From assembly GCA_958427145.1 (NCBI GenBank), contig CAUAAZ010000051.1, positions 1-6,638 of the forward strand: a DNA stretch of 6,638 nt. The letters run 5' to 3'. The stretch is from an uncultured Collinsella sp. (lineage in GTDB: Bacteria > Actinomycetota > Coriobacteriia > Coriobacteriales > Coriobacteriaceae). Positions 1-5,886 of the stretch are shown here, piece after piece. Under the pieces are notes generated by a model. It was not told the DNA's origin. It worked only from the letters and a program-made list of their open reading frames with translations, and ran no database searches. The translations under genes were made by a program, and so were the position numbers. Position 1 is the first letter of the stretch; every line of letters starts with the position of its first letter.

Positions 1-766
1 CCAGATGTCCGGCGTCATGGTTCAGCCCATGGCATCCCCCGACTGGCACCCCGCCCTGACCAAGATGCCCGTGCCGATCGTCCACCTGGACATCCATTGC
101 TCCGAGCCCGGCTACTACGTGGCCGCCGACAACGAGGCACAAGGCCGCATCATCGCCGAGCTCGCCATCGCCCGCGGCGCGCACCATATTGTCGTCGTCG
201 GCCGAGCAGCATTTATGCAACTCACCCTGCGCGTCCTTGGCATTCATAAGGCGCTCGCCCTACGTCCCGATATCAAGATCGAAGTCATCGACGCCGGCGA
301 ATGGAATACCGCCGCCGACGGCTACGGCATCGGCACCCAAATCGCCGCGCGCCCCGCCGACGAACGCCCCGATTTTGTCGTCGGCCTGACCGACGTGCTG
401 GCCTCGGGCGTCATCTCGGCGCTGGTCGACAAAGGCATCGCCGTCCCCGGGCAAGTACGCGTAGCAGGTTGCGATGGCAACCCGCTCGCTTGGAGCGGAT
501 CGGTCCCGCTCACTACGGTAGCGCCCCCGGGCTACGAGATTGGCCGCAAGGGCGTTCAATTGCTCATGGAGCAAATCGAGAACAAGGCCCCGGCAAAGAC
601 CAAGCATATCCGCGTCGGCTCTACAGCGCGCACCGTCACCGCAGTCACCGCCGCCGAGGACATCAACCGCCAAGAACTGGTACGTCCGTTCCTGCTGGAA
701 CGCGCCAGCACCCAGGCAAGCAGCCAGACCGACGCCACGGCCATCAACCTCGGTGCGTATCTATAG
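1..766 (+). CDS. LacI-family transcriptional regulator, C-terminal ligand-binding part (5' end outside window)
   Basis: The reading frame is open from the left edge and ends at TAG 764-766. About 254 residues are visible; LacI-family repressors usually have 330-350, so the N-terminal helix-turn-helix and hinge are missing because of the window edge, and the Met at base 5 is internal. The visible part is a periplasmic-binding-protein-like effector domain. It shows YYVAADNEAQGR (start of the second subdomain, about base 116), VVGLTDVLASGVISAL (about 377-424), the G-I-x-V-P then V-A-G-C-D pattern, and LTTVAPPGYEIGRKG (about 509-553), which matches the family's lTTv...eiG signature. The ending LVRPFLLERAST matches the usual C-terminal strand, followed by a short polar tail. 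Such proteins repress sugar-utilisation genes and release DNA on binding a sugar or sugar phosphate. The target genes and the ligand cannot be told; they may lie to the left or include the operon on the right. Family call is firm, specificity unknown. Confidence 0.9.
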   Translation, partial: QMSGVMVQPMASPDWHPALTKMPVPIVHLDIHCSEPGYYVAADNEAQGRIIAELAIARGAHHIVVVGRAAFMQLTLRVLGIHKALALRPDIKIEVIDAGEWNTAADGYGIGTQIAARPADERPDFVVGLTDVLASGVISALVDKGIAVPGQVRVAGCDGNPLAWSGSVPLTTVAPPGYEIGRKGVQLLMEQIENKAPAKTKHIRVGSTARTVTAVTAAEDINRQELVRPFLLERASTQASSQTDATAINLGAYL

Positions 767-799
767 CACGCCCGCAAGTATGCTAAGTCGCCGCTCAAG

Positions 800-836
800 C
801 AAAAGAGGCCCGACCATTGCCGGACCCCTTTTGTTT
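800..836. terminator. Bidirectional rho-independent terminator between convergent genes
   Basis: Arms 800-812 (CAAAAGAGGCCCG) and 821-833 (CGGACCCCTTTTG) form a 13-bp stem with an 8-nt loop. In the plus-strand RNA two positions are A-C mismatches. In the minus-strand RNA the same positions become G-U wobbles, so the stem is continuous. Both directions end in a T-rich tract (TTTTGTTT on plus, TTTTGCTT on minus). It sits 34 nt after the LacI-type gene stop and 47 nt after the HAD gene stop, so it probably serves both, and by pairing it favours the HAD transcript. Confidence 0.8.
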
Positions 837-879
837 AAGCGCAAACATAAGCAATTGCTCGTTTCAACGCCGCAATTGT

Positions 880-1530
880 CTAGCGCACGGCCTTGACCGC
901 CGCCGCCAGGTCGAACAACGTATCGAGCACGGCCTCGCAGCCATCCACCACGCCTTGCGGCAGCGGCACGATATCGGGAACGGCAAAGACATGGCAGCCG
1001 GCCGTAATGCCCGAGACGCAGCCGTTGCGCGAATCCTCGACCACGGCACATTCCTCGGGGGCAAAACCCGCGCGCTCGCAGGCAAGCAGATACATCTCGG
1101 GGTCAGGCTTGCCGTGCGCGACGTCTTCGCCGCAGGTCACCGTTTCAAACTTGTCAAAAAGACCGAATGCTTTAAGGTTGCGCTCGGCCGTAACATGGCG
1201 CGATGACGTTGCAAGGCCTACGTGATAGCCCGCAGCCAACAGCTCGTCTATGCACTCGGCAGCGCCGGCCTTAAGCTCCAGATCGGTCTTGACCATCTCG
1301 TCGCGAATCTCCTTGTGGCGGACATAGATCGCCTCGGCGGTCTCGTGGCTGCCGTAATGCTTATCGAGGATGTCCATGACATCGGGTAGCGTGCGACCGA
1401 TAAACTGATGGATCAGCGCATCATCAATCGCGAGCCCCAGCTCAGCGGCGCCTGCCTTCCAGGCCCTAATCCCCAAACGCTCGGTATCGACCAGCGTTCC
1501 ATCCATGTCAAAAATAACAGCCTTGATCAT
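880..1530 (-). CDS. HAD-IA hydrolase, beta-phosphoglucomutase/sugar-phosphatase-like
   Basis: The 216-residue protein is the normal length for HAD subfamily IA with a C1 helical cap. All four HAD motifs are present: motif I FDMDGTLVD (D8 nucleophile, D10 acid/base), motif II ATSS (S109), motif III GKPDPE (K141) and motif IV VVEDS (E165, D166). Residues 16-85 form the helical cap. The enzyme should be cytosolic and Mg-dependent, acting on a small phosphorylated metabolite such as a sugar phosphate. Motifs alone do not separate a phosphatase from a beta-phosphoglucomutase. The ATG start at 1528-1530 is supported by a GAGGGGG ribosome site at 1537-1543, 6 nt upstream. The gene is transcribed divergently from larE and convergently with the LacI-type gene, apparently as a single-gene unit. 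Family certain, substrate unknown. Confidence 0.9.
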   Translation of the reverse strand: MIKAVIFDMDGTLVDTERLGIRAWKAGAAELGLAIDDALIHQFIGRTLPDVMDILDKHYGSHETAEAIYVRHKEIRDEMVKTDLELKAGAAECIDELLAAGYHVGLATSSRHVTAERNLKAFGLFDKFETVTCGEDVAHGKPDPEMYLLACERAGFAPEECAVVEDSRNGCVSGITAGCHVFAVPDIVPLPQGVVDGCEAVLDTLFDLAAAVKAVR

Positions 1531-1698
1531 ATCGGTCCCCCTCGCCGGATTGCATTACTGCCACTCTACCGCACTTTACAAGCTTGTATATAACGTATAT
1601 AGCATATTGCACTTTCGTTACATAGCTGGAAGTCTTATGACAAGCAGCTCGGTGGGATTATAGTTTCATCCGAGCTTTAATAACTGTAAGGAACTTTC
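1531..1698. promoter_or_regulatory. Divergent AT-rich intergenic region between the HAD gene and larE
   Basis: This gap must carry promoters for two divergent genes and is visibly richer in A+T than its surroundings. It contains a perfect 10-bp palindrome ACAAGCTTGT (1578-1587), an adjoining TATATA-ACG-TATATA inverted repeat (1587-1601), and a direct repeat GCACTTT at 1571-1577 and 1609-1615. These could be regulator sites or promoter elements for the HAD gene, but I could not fix a clear -35/-10 pair on the minus strand. Confidence 0.5.
1637..1664 (+). promoter_or_regulatory. Predicted sigma-70-type promoter of larE with overlapping inverted repeat
   Basis: A -35 box ATGACA (1637-1642, 5 of 6 to TTGACA) and a -10 box TATAGT (1659-1664, 5 of 6 to TATAAT) are separated by 16 bp. 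This predicts a start near 1671 and a short leader of about 28 nt. A perfect 7-bp inverted repeat AGCTCGG (1646-1652) and CCGAGCT (1670-1676) flanks the -10 box, an arrangement suited to a repressor operator. The larE ribosome site AAGGA (1688-1692) lies 6 nt before the ATG at 1699. Confidence 0.55.
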
Positions 1699-2577
1699 AT
1701 GCTTTCAGACACCGCCGCACCCGCAGAGGAGCTTCAGGACAAACTCGCAGCACTCGAGCAGCTGCTTTTGGCATACGGACGCGTCGCCATCGGCTTTTCC
1801 GGTGGTGTCGACAGCAGCTTTTTGGCCGCGGTCTGCGCCCGCATCATGCCTACCAATACCCTCCTCGTCCATCTCACCACGCCGCTCATCGGCACGCCCG
1901 AACAGACTTCGTTTGAGCAGTCCGTTGATGGACAGGCCAATGAGGGGCCGCATTTTAAGCTCCCCGTGCTCAATCTTTCGGTCGATCAGTTGCAGCTCCC
2001 CCAAGTAGCCTGCAACGATGCTAATCGCTGCTACCACTGCAAGCACGCCGGCTTTACCGCCATCGTCAACCACGCCAAGTCGCTCGGCTTTCCCACCGTC
2101 ATCGATGGCAGCAATGCAAGTGATCGCGGCGACTACCGCCCTGGTATGCGCGCGGCAAAAGAGCTCGGCGTACGCTCCCCTCTCATGGAGGTCGGCTTTA
2201 CCAAGGACGAAGAGCGCGAGCTGCTGCGCGCATGGGGCTATCCCGTTTGGAACCTGCCGGCGGGAGCATGTCTTGCCACGCGCGTTCCCACGGGCGAGGA
2301 GCTTACGCGCGAGAAGGTCGATTTAATCCGCGCCTGCGAGGATTACCTGCACGATCTTGATCTGGCACAGGTACGCGCGCGCTTGATCGGCGGCTGCATG
2401 CATATCGAGGCCGCACCCGCAGATGTCGCCAAGATTGCTACCCTCGGTGGCAACGCCGTTGACGCCGAGGGCAAAACCCCGCTGCCCGCCGCCATCGAGT
2501 CCGCGCTGCGCGAGCTGGGCTGCGACCATATCTCCCCCGAGGTCACCCCCTACATTCACGGCAACATGAACTTTTAA
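1699..2577 (+). CDS. larE: LarE-like ATP-dependent sacrificial sulfur transferase
   Basis: The 292-residue cytosolic protein belongs to the N-type ATP pyrophosphatase superfamily. LarE adenylates the carboxylated nicotinic acid dinucleotide made by LarB and donates sulfur from one of its own cysteines, a step in making the nickel-pincer cofactor of lactate racemase and related enzymes. Visible features are the PP-loop SGGVDSS (34-40), the NRCYHCKH block with C111 and C114 (109-116), IDGSNASDRGDYRPG (135-149), and PAGACLATRVPTGEEL (187-202). C191 in the last block aligns with the sacrificial cysteine C176 of the Lactobacillus plantarum enzyme. The C-terminal part departs somewhat from the usual pattern: the AE, RVR and RIE positions read CEDYL, RAR and HIEA, adding C213 and C233. 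Length slightly exceeds the roughly 276 of L. plantarum LarE. The start is set by AAGGA at 1688-1692. No larA, larB or larC is in the window, so the substrate in this organism could differ from the lactate racemase cofactor. Confidence 0.88.
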   Translation: MLSDTAAPAEELQDKLAALEQLLLAYGRVAIGFSGGVDSSFLAAVCARIMPTNTLLVHLTTPLIGTPEQTSFEQSVDGQANEGPHFKLPVLNLSVDQLQLPQVACNDANRCYHCKHAGFTAIVNHAKSLGFPTVIDGSNASDRGDYRPGMRAAKELGVRSPLMEVGFTKDEERELLRAWGYPVWNLPAGACLATRVPTGEELTREKVDLIRACEDYLHDLDLAQVRARLIGGCMHIEAAPADVAKIATLGGNAVDAEGKTPLPAAIESALRELGCDHISPEVTPYIHGNMNF

Positions 2578-2604
2578 GTTACGCCGTTTTACAAACGGCG
2601 TAAC
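2578..2604 (+). terminator. Perfect stem-loop abutting the larE stop codon
   Basis: Arms 2578-2589 (GTTACGCCGTTT) and 2593-2604 (AAACGGCGTAAC) form a perfect 12-bp stem with a 3-nt loop, starting at the base right after the larE TAA. No T-tract follows (CGCTCGGC), so it is not a classical intrinsic terminator. It could be a U-less terminator or a 3'-end stability hairpin. The hairpin is certain from the sequence, its role is inferred. Confidence 0.6.
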
Positions 2605-2654
2605 CGCTCGGCGCTGCGCGGGCCCCGGGCACGGCAATCTGACGTTCAACTGCA

Positions 2655-2688
2655 CGGGCGCGACCAAAAGGTCAGCGCCCGCTTGTTT
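2655..2688 (+). terminator. Rho-independent terminator downstream of larE
   Basis: CGGGCGC (2655-2661) pairs with GCGCCCG (2675-2681), and GACC (2662-2665) pairs with GGTC (2670-2673) around an AAAA loop with one bulged A at 2674. The stem has 11 bp, is GC-rich, and is followed by CTTGTTTC, a short T-rich tail, on the plus strand only. It is the most likely end of the larE transcript. Confidence 0.65.
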
Positions 2689-2734
2689 CACGTCACCTTA
2701 CCGCACCCGGAGCCCGCTCGCTCGCATATGCTCA

Positions 2735-2792
2735 ACCTGCACTGCGTTAACTGACCTGCCAATAAGGGACAGGTTTATTTTGGCAGGTTTTA
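2735..2792. repeat. Short interspersed REP-like repeat with nested inverted repeats
   Basis: ACCTGCCAA (2754-2762) and TTGGCAGGT (2780-2788) form a perfect 9-bp inverted repeat around a 17-nt loop. The loop holds a second CAGGT (2770-2774) that can compete for the same ACCTG arm, and a further ACCTGC lies upstream at 2735-2740. The layout is compact, noncoding and unrelated to the neighbouring genes. It resembles dispersed extragenic palindromes, but only one copy is in view, so genomic repetition is inferred. Confidence 0.4.
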
Positions 2793-2809
2793 TCTGGGGA
2801 AACGCAAAT

Positions 2810-2845
2810 AGGGCCGTGACACCCATACGGCGTCGCGGCCCTTTT
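2810..2845. terminator. Bidirectional terminator ending the minus-strand sugar operon
   Basis: AGGGCCGTGAC (2810-2820) pairs with GTCGCGGCCCT (2832-2842) across an 11-nt loop: 11 bp with one G-U on the plus strand, or one C-A mismatch on the minus strand. TTTT follows on the plus side, and TATTTGCGTTT follows on the minus side. It lies about 43 nt after the IIA stop codon and is the natural end of that operon, with a backstop role for larE read-through. Confidence 0.75.
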
Positions 2846-2884
2846 CCTTGGAGAAGGATCAATTGATTGAACGGGATGACCGTT

Positions 2885-3337
2885 CTAGTCTTCGAGTCCG
2901 CTATTGATGAGCTCCGCAATCTCAACGGGATCGGTGCTCGCGCGCACCTTGTCACGGAAGCCGGCGTCCATCAGCATCACGGCAGCCTTGGAGAGCAGGC
3001 GCAGATGCGTGGTTCCAGCCTCGCCGGCAGGCACGTACAGCGCGAGCGCAACATCGACGGGCACCCCATCGAAGCTCGGCCATTCAACGGGCTCGGTCAG
3101 TTTAAGCACGGCAACGCCCGGCGTGTGGATCGCGTCGCTTTTGGCATGCGGAACGGCAAAACCGGCGACAAGGCCGGTCTCGGCCTCGTTCTCGCGAGCA
3201 ATGAAGGCGGCCTCTACGGCAGATGCGTCATCGGCAAAGCCGAGCTCGATGGCCTGCTCGGACAAATAATGTAGGGCGTCCTCGCGCGAGGCGGCGGTAT
3301 ACCCGATTGTCACTTGGTTGGCAGATACAAATCCCAT
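2885..3337 (-). CDS. PTS sugar transporter subunit IIA, fructose/mannitol type
   Basis: The 150-residue protein matches a stand-alone EIIA type-2 (fructose/mannitol/PtsN-like) domain in length and pattern. The phosphorylation site is H64 in GFAVPHAKS (59-67). A second conserved histidine is H111 in HLRLLSKAA (111-119), and VEAAFIARENEAETGL (41-56) is the usual helix before it. EIIA accepts phosphate from HPr and passes it to EIIB of a membrane permease. The gene is last in the operon, 11 nt after the transketolase C-half, and its ribosome site GGAAGG (3343-3348) directly adjoins the TAA of that gene, which suggests coupled translation. No EIIB or EIIC is in the window; they may lie beyond the right edge. 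A purely regulatory IIA is the alternative. Confidence 0.9.
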   Translation of the reverse strand: MGFVSANQVTIGYTAASREDALHYLSEQAIELGFADDASAVEAAFIARENEAETGLVAGFAVPHAKSDAIHTPGVAVLKLTEPVEWPSFDGVPVDVALALYVPAGEAGTTHLRLLSKAAVMLMDAGFRDKVRASTDPVEIAELINSGLED

Positions 3338-3348
3338 GGAAACCTTCC

Positions 3349-4287
3349 TTACAACACGGACCTGACCGCAGCTTCGATGCCGTCGGCGTCCAAACCGTAC
3401 TTGTGCAGCAAATCGACCGCAGGGCCGGACTCGCCATACACATCGCGCACGCCGACGCGACGCATCGGCACCGGATGCTGCTCCGCGAGCACCGAGGCCA
3501 CGGCCTCGCCAAGACCACCGATAATCGAATGCTCCTCGGCAGTGACCACACGACCGGTCTTCTTGGCGCTGGCAACCACCAGGCGCTCATCAAGCGGCTT
3601 GATCGTGTGCATATTGATGACCTCGGCATCGATACCATCGGCAGCGAGCGCCTCGGCAGCCTCAAGCGCCTCGGCGACCATAAGGCCACAAGCGATGATG
3701 GTCACATCGGACCCCTCGCGCACGACCACGCCGCGACCAATCTTGAACTCATAGTCCTCGTGATCGTTAATGACCGGCGTTGCCAGGCGTCCGAAGCGCA
3801 TGTAGACCGGTCCCTCAAACTCATAGGCGGCGCGCACGCAAGCGCGAGCCTCGATGTCATCGGCGGGAACGATTACCGTCATACCCGGGATCGTGCGCAT
3901 GAGCGCGATGTCCTCGCAGCACTGATGCGTGGCGCCGTCTTCACCGACCGAGATACCCGCATGCGTGGCACCGATTTTGACGTTGAGGTGCGGATAGCCA
4001 ATGGAATTACGCACTTGTTCGTACGCGCGGCCGGCGGCGAACATGGCAAAGGTGCTCGCAAAGGCGACGTGGCCCGTGGTCGCAATGCCGGCGGCGAGCC
4101 CCATCAAGTTGCTCTCGGCAATGCCGGCATCGTAGAAGCGCTCAGGGTGCGCAGCCTTAAACTTACCCGTCTGCGTAGCGGCAGCCAGGTCGGCATCGAG
4201 CACTACAAAGTCATCGTGCTCATTGCCCAGCTCGACGAGCGCCTCGCCGTAGCTTACGCGCGTGGCGACTTTTTTGACCTCTGCCAT
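3349..4287 (-). CDS. Transketolase, C-terminal subunit (split enzyme)
   Basis: The 312-residue protein carries the pyrimidine-binding and C-terminal domains of transketolase. The catalytic glutamate that activates thiamine diphosphate is E58 in FYDAGIAESNLMGLAAG (51-67). H109 (GATHAG) and the EDGATHQ segment (116-122) are conserved active-site positions. The C-terminal domain runs from about residue 185 and contains INMHTIKPLD (225-233) and EEHSIIGGLG (251-260). With the N-terminal subunit it forms a complete enzyme that moves two-carbon ketol units between ketose and aldose phosphates. The ATG at 4285-4287 overlaps the upstream TAA as TAATG, with AGGAG at 4293-4297, a typical translational coupling for equal subunit amounts. 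1-Deoxyxylulose-5-phosphate synthase is excluded by the split form and the operon context. Confidence 0.93.
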   Translation of the reverse strand: MAEVKKVATRVSYGEALVELGNEHDDFVVLDADLAAATQTGKFKAAHPERFYDAGIAESNLMGLAAGIATTGHVAFASTFAMFAAGRAYEQVRNSIGYPHLNVKIGATHAGISVGEDGATHQCCEDIALMRTIPGMTVIVPADDIEARACVRAAYEFEGPVYMRFGRLATPVINDHEDYEFKIGRGVVVREGSDVTIIACGLMVAEALEAAEALAADGIDAEVINMHTIKPLDERLVVASAKKTGRVVTAEEHSIIGGLGEAVASVLAEQHPVPMRRVGVRDVYGESGPAVDLLHKYGLDADGIEAAVRSVL

Positions 4288-5117
4288 TAGAGCTCCTCTC
4301 CTGCTGCCGCAAGCTCGGCCATGGCCTGCTCAAACTGTTCATCGTTGGGCGCCTTGCCATGCCAGCCAACCTGGTTCTCCATAAAGGAGACGCCTTTGCC
4401 CTTCACCGTCTCGGCGATGATAGCGACGGGCACGCCGGTCACCTCACGAGCCTCGGCGAAAGCCGCCTCAATCTGTGTCATGTCGTTGCCATCGGCTAGC
4501 TCGATCACATGCCACTTAAAGGCGCGGAACTTGTCAGCGAGCGGCATGGCCGAGTTGACCTCATCGATCGTGCCGTCAATCTGCAAGCCGTTGTGGTCGA
4601 CGACGGCAACAAGATTGTCGAGCGCATGGTTGCCGGCAAACATGGCCGCCTCCCACACCTGGCCCTCCTCGCACTCGCCGTCGCCCAGCAACGTGTAGAC
4701 GCGGTAGCTGTCACCCCAGTGCTTTGCGGCGAGTGCCATTCCAACCGCGGCGGAGATACCCTGACCGAGCGATCCGGTGGACATATCGATGCCCGGGGTG
4801 TCGTTCATGTTGGGATGGCCCTGCAGTCGGCTGCCAATATGGCGGAGCGTCTCGAGCTCTTCGACGGGAAAATAGCCGCGATTTGCCAACACCGAATACA
4901 GGCCCGGCGCCGCGTGACCCTTGGAGAGCACAAAGCGATCGCGATCGGCCTTGTGAGGGTCAGCAGGATCGATATTCATTTCCTCAAAGTACAGATACGT
5001 CATGATGTCGGCAGCACCGAGCGATCCACCCGGATGTCCCGACTTGGCCGCGTGAACCGCAGTCACGACACCCTTCCTGACCTCATTGGCGACCTTCGCC
5101 AGCTCCTGGTTGGTCAT
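4287..5117 (-). CDS. Transketolase, N-terminal subunit (split enzyme)
   Basis: The protein has 276 residues, the usual size for the thiamine-diphosphate-binding half of split transketolases. Motifs are SGHPGGSLG (26-34), SKGHAAPGLY (65-74), QGHPNM with H101 (99-104), TGSLGQGISAAVGMA (114-128), and the cofactor motif GDGECEEGQ (145-153) extending to VVDHNGLQIDG (172-182). The frame is open further upstream to 5177, but ATG 5115-5117 is chosen: GAGAGGAA (5123-5130) gives a proper ribosome site, the protein then begins MTNQELAKVANEVRKG as in the family, and the longer form would run through an intercistronic hairpin. It acts in the cytosol with the C-half encoded next. The order after transaldolase is typical of pentose or pentitol gene sets in anaerobes. 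Confidence 0.93.
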   Translation of the reverse strand: MTNQELAKVANEVRKGVVTAVHAAKSGHPGGSLGAADIMTYLYFEEMNIDPADPHKADRDRFVLSKGHAAPGLYSVLANRGYFPVEELETLRHIGSRLQGHPNMNDTPGIDMSTGSLGQGISAAVGMALAAKHWGDSYRVYTLLGDGECEEGQVWEAAMFAGNHALDNLVAVVDHNGLQIDGTIDEVNSAMPLADKFRAFKWHVIELADGNDMTQIEAAFAEAREVTGVPVAIIAETVKGKGVSFMENQVGWHGKAPNDEQFEQAMAELAAAGEEL

Positions 5118-5140
5118 ACGAATTCCTCTCTTGAGAACAA

Positions 5141-5169
5141 CCCCGGCACCGGATGACGCGATGCCGGGG
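5141..5169 (-). other. Intercistronic stem-loop between transaldolase and transketolase genes
   Basis: CCCCGGCA (5141-5148) and TGCCGGGG (5162-5169) form a perfect 8-bp GC-rich stem with a 13-nt loop in the 63-nt gap. No T-tract follows in the direction of transcription (GTTGTTCTC), so termination is unlikely. It may protect or separate the upstream mRNA segment. The hairpin ends 10 nt before the ribosome site of the next gene. Confidence 0.5.
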
Positions 5170-5180
5170 CAATCCACTCG

Positions 5181-5864
5181 TTAAGCCTGAGCGACGACCT
5201 TCTGCCAATCAGCCTCAAAAGAGGCAAGGCCCTGGTCGGTCAGCGGGTGATGCAAGCATTTCTTAAGAGCGGCCATGGGGACGGTCGCAATGTCGGCACC
5301 AAGCAGCGCCGCCTGGGTCACATGGTTGGGCGTGCGGACCGAAGCGGTGATGATCTCAACGGTGTCGTCGACGTTCTTGCCGGTCCAGTCATAGTTCTTG
5401 ATGCAAGTCACAACATTGTCGAGCTGCGAGATACCGTCCTCGGCGATGTCATCGAAGCGCCCCACAAACGGGCTGATGTAGCGAGCGCCGGCGTTGGCGG
5501 CCATCAAGGCCTGAGTCGGCGAGAAAACAAGCGTCATGTTGACGCGCACACCTGCGTCGGCCAGGGCGCGGCAGGCGGCAAGGCCGGCCTCGCACACGGG
5601 AAGCTTAACCACGATGTTGGGAGCGAGGGCGGCAAGACGCTTGCCCTCCTCGATCATGCCCTCGGCAGTAGTCGCGGTGGACTCGGCGGACACGGGCAGA
5701 CCCTCGCAGAGCTCGGCAATCTTGAGCATATGGGGCTCAAAGTCGGCAAGCTTGCCGCCGGTCTTGGCGTACAGGGACGGGTTGGTGGTAACACCGGCCA
5801 GGCAGCCCCAGCTCTTGGCCTCGGCAATCTCGTCCAGATTGGCGGTATCGATAAAGAACTTCAT
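5181..5864 (-). CDS. tal: Transaldolase, TalC/FSA-like small form
   Basis: The 227-residue protein is a compact TIM-barrel of the TalC/fructose-6-phosphate-aldolase group. K87 in NIVVKLP (83-89) is the Schiff-base lysine. D6 (IDTA), N28 (TTNPS), N109/T111 (VNMTLVFS), S131/R136 (SPFVGR) and S175 (ASVRTP) fit the active-site pattern. E61 in VSAESTATT replaces the glutamine (Q59) that E. coli FsaA carries there, and the NMTLVFS block follows B. subtilis TalC. This points to real transaldolase activity (three-carbon transfer from fructose 6-phosphate or sedoheptulose 7-phosphate) rather than dihydroxyacetone aldolase. A TTG at 5877-5879 is in frame, but ATG 5862-5864 with GAAGGGG at 5871-5877, 6 nt away, is the better start. 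It works with the transketolase halves encoded next. Confidence 0.93.
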   Translation of the reverse strand: MKFFIDTANLDEIAEAKSWGCLAGVTTNPSLYAKTGGKLADFEPHMLKIAELCEGLPVSAESTATTAEGMIEEGKRLAALAPNIVVKLPVCEAGLAACRALADAGVRVNMTLVFSPTQALMAANAGARYISPFVGRFDDIAEDGISQLDNVVTCIKNYDWTGKNVDDTVEIITASVRTPNHVTQAALLGADIATVPMAALKKCLHHPLTDQGLASFEADWQKVVAQA

Positions 5865-5886
5865 GGTGAACCCCTTCAAAGGAAGC

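Larger units (their letters stand above)
2605..2884. other. Gene-free spacer between larE and the PTS IIA gene
   Basis: I see no credible gene here: the only open frame crosses several hairpins and lacks any family resemblance. I also saw no tRNA-like or rRNA-like segment. Together with the hairpin at 2578-2604 the gene-free stretch is 307 bp. It holds a plus-strand terminator (2655-2688), a REP-like repeat cluster (2735-2792) and a bidirectional terminator (2810-2845). Confidence 0.6.

Noticed and set aside
2605..2760. Possible tRNA or CRISPR content in the larE-IIA gap
   Set aside because: No cloverleaf with a GTTCRA-type T-loop in the right place and no regularly spaced direct repeats were found.
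2698..2955. Minus-strand 85-codon frame after the IIA gene
   Set aside because: It overlaps the end of the IIA gene in another frame, spans the terminator and the REP-like repeat, and shows no conserved pattern.
4269..4275. AAAAAAG heptamer near the start of the transketolase C-half as a programmed frameshift site
   Set aside because: The reading phase is AAA AAA G, not the A AAA AAG phase needed for slippage, and no product from another frame follows.
3223..4290. Long plus-strand open frame (355 codons) opposite the transketolase C-half and the start of the IIA gene
   Set aside because: It mirrors the codon structure of GC-rich genes on the other strand, is rich in Arg, His and Gly without any recognisable domain, lacks a convincing ribosome site, and lies opposite well-recognised proteins.
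4509..5156. Plus-strand open frame of 215 codons opposite the transketolase N-half
   Set aside because: Composition shadow of the real gene; no domain and no ribosome site of note.
5118..5177. Extended N-terminus of the transketolase N-half beginning MDCPGIASS
   Set aside because: It would encode the intercistronic hairpin, lacks a ribosome site, and adds 20 residues not typical of the family; the ATG at 5115-5117 has a strong one.
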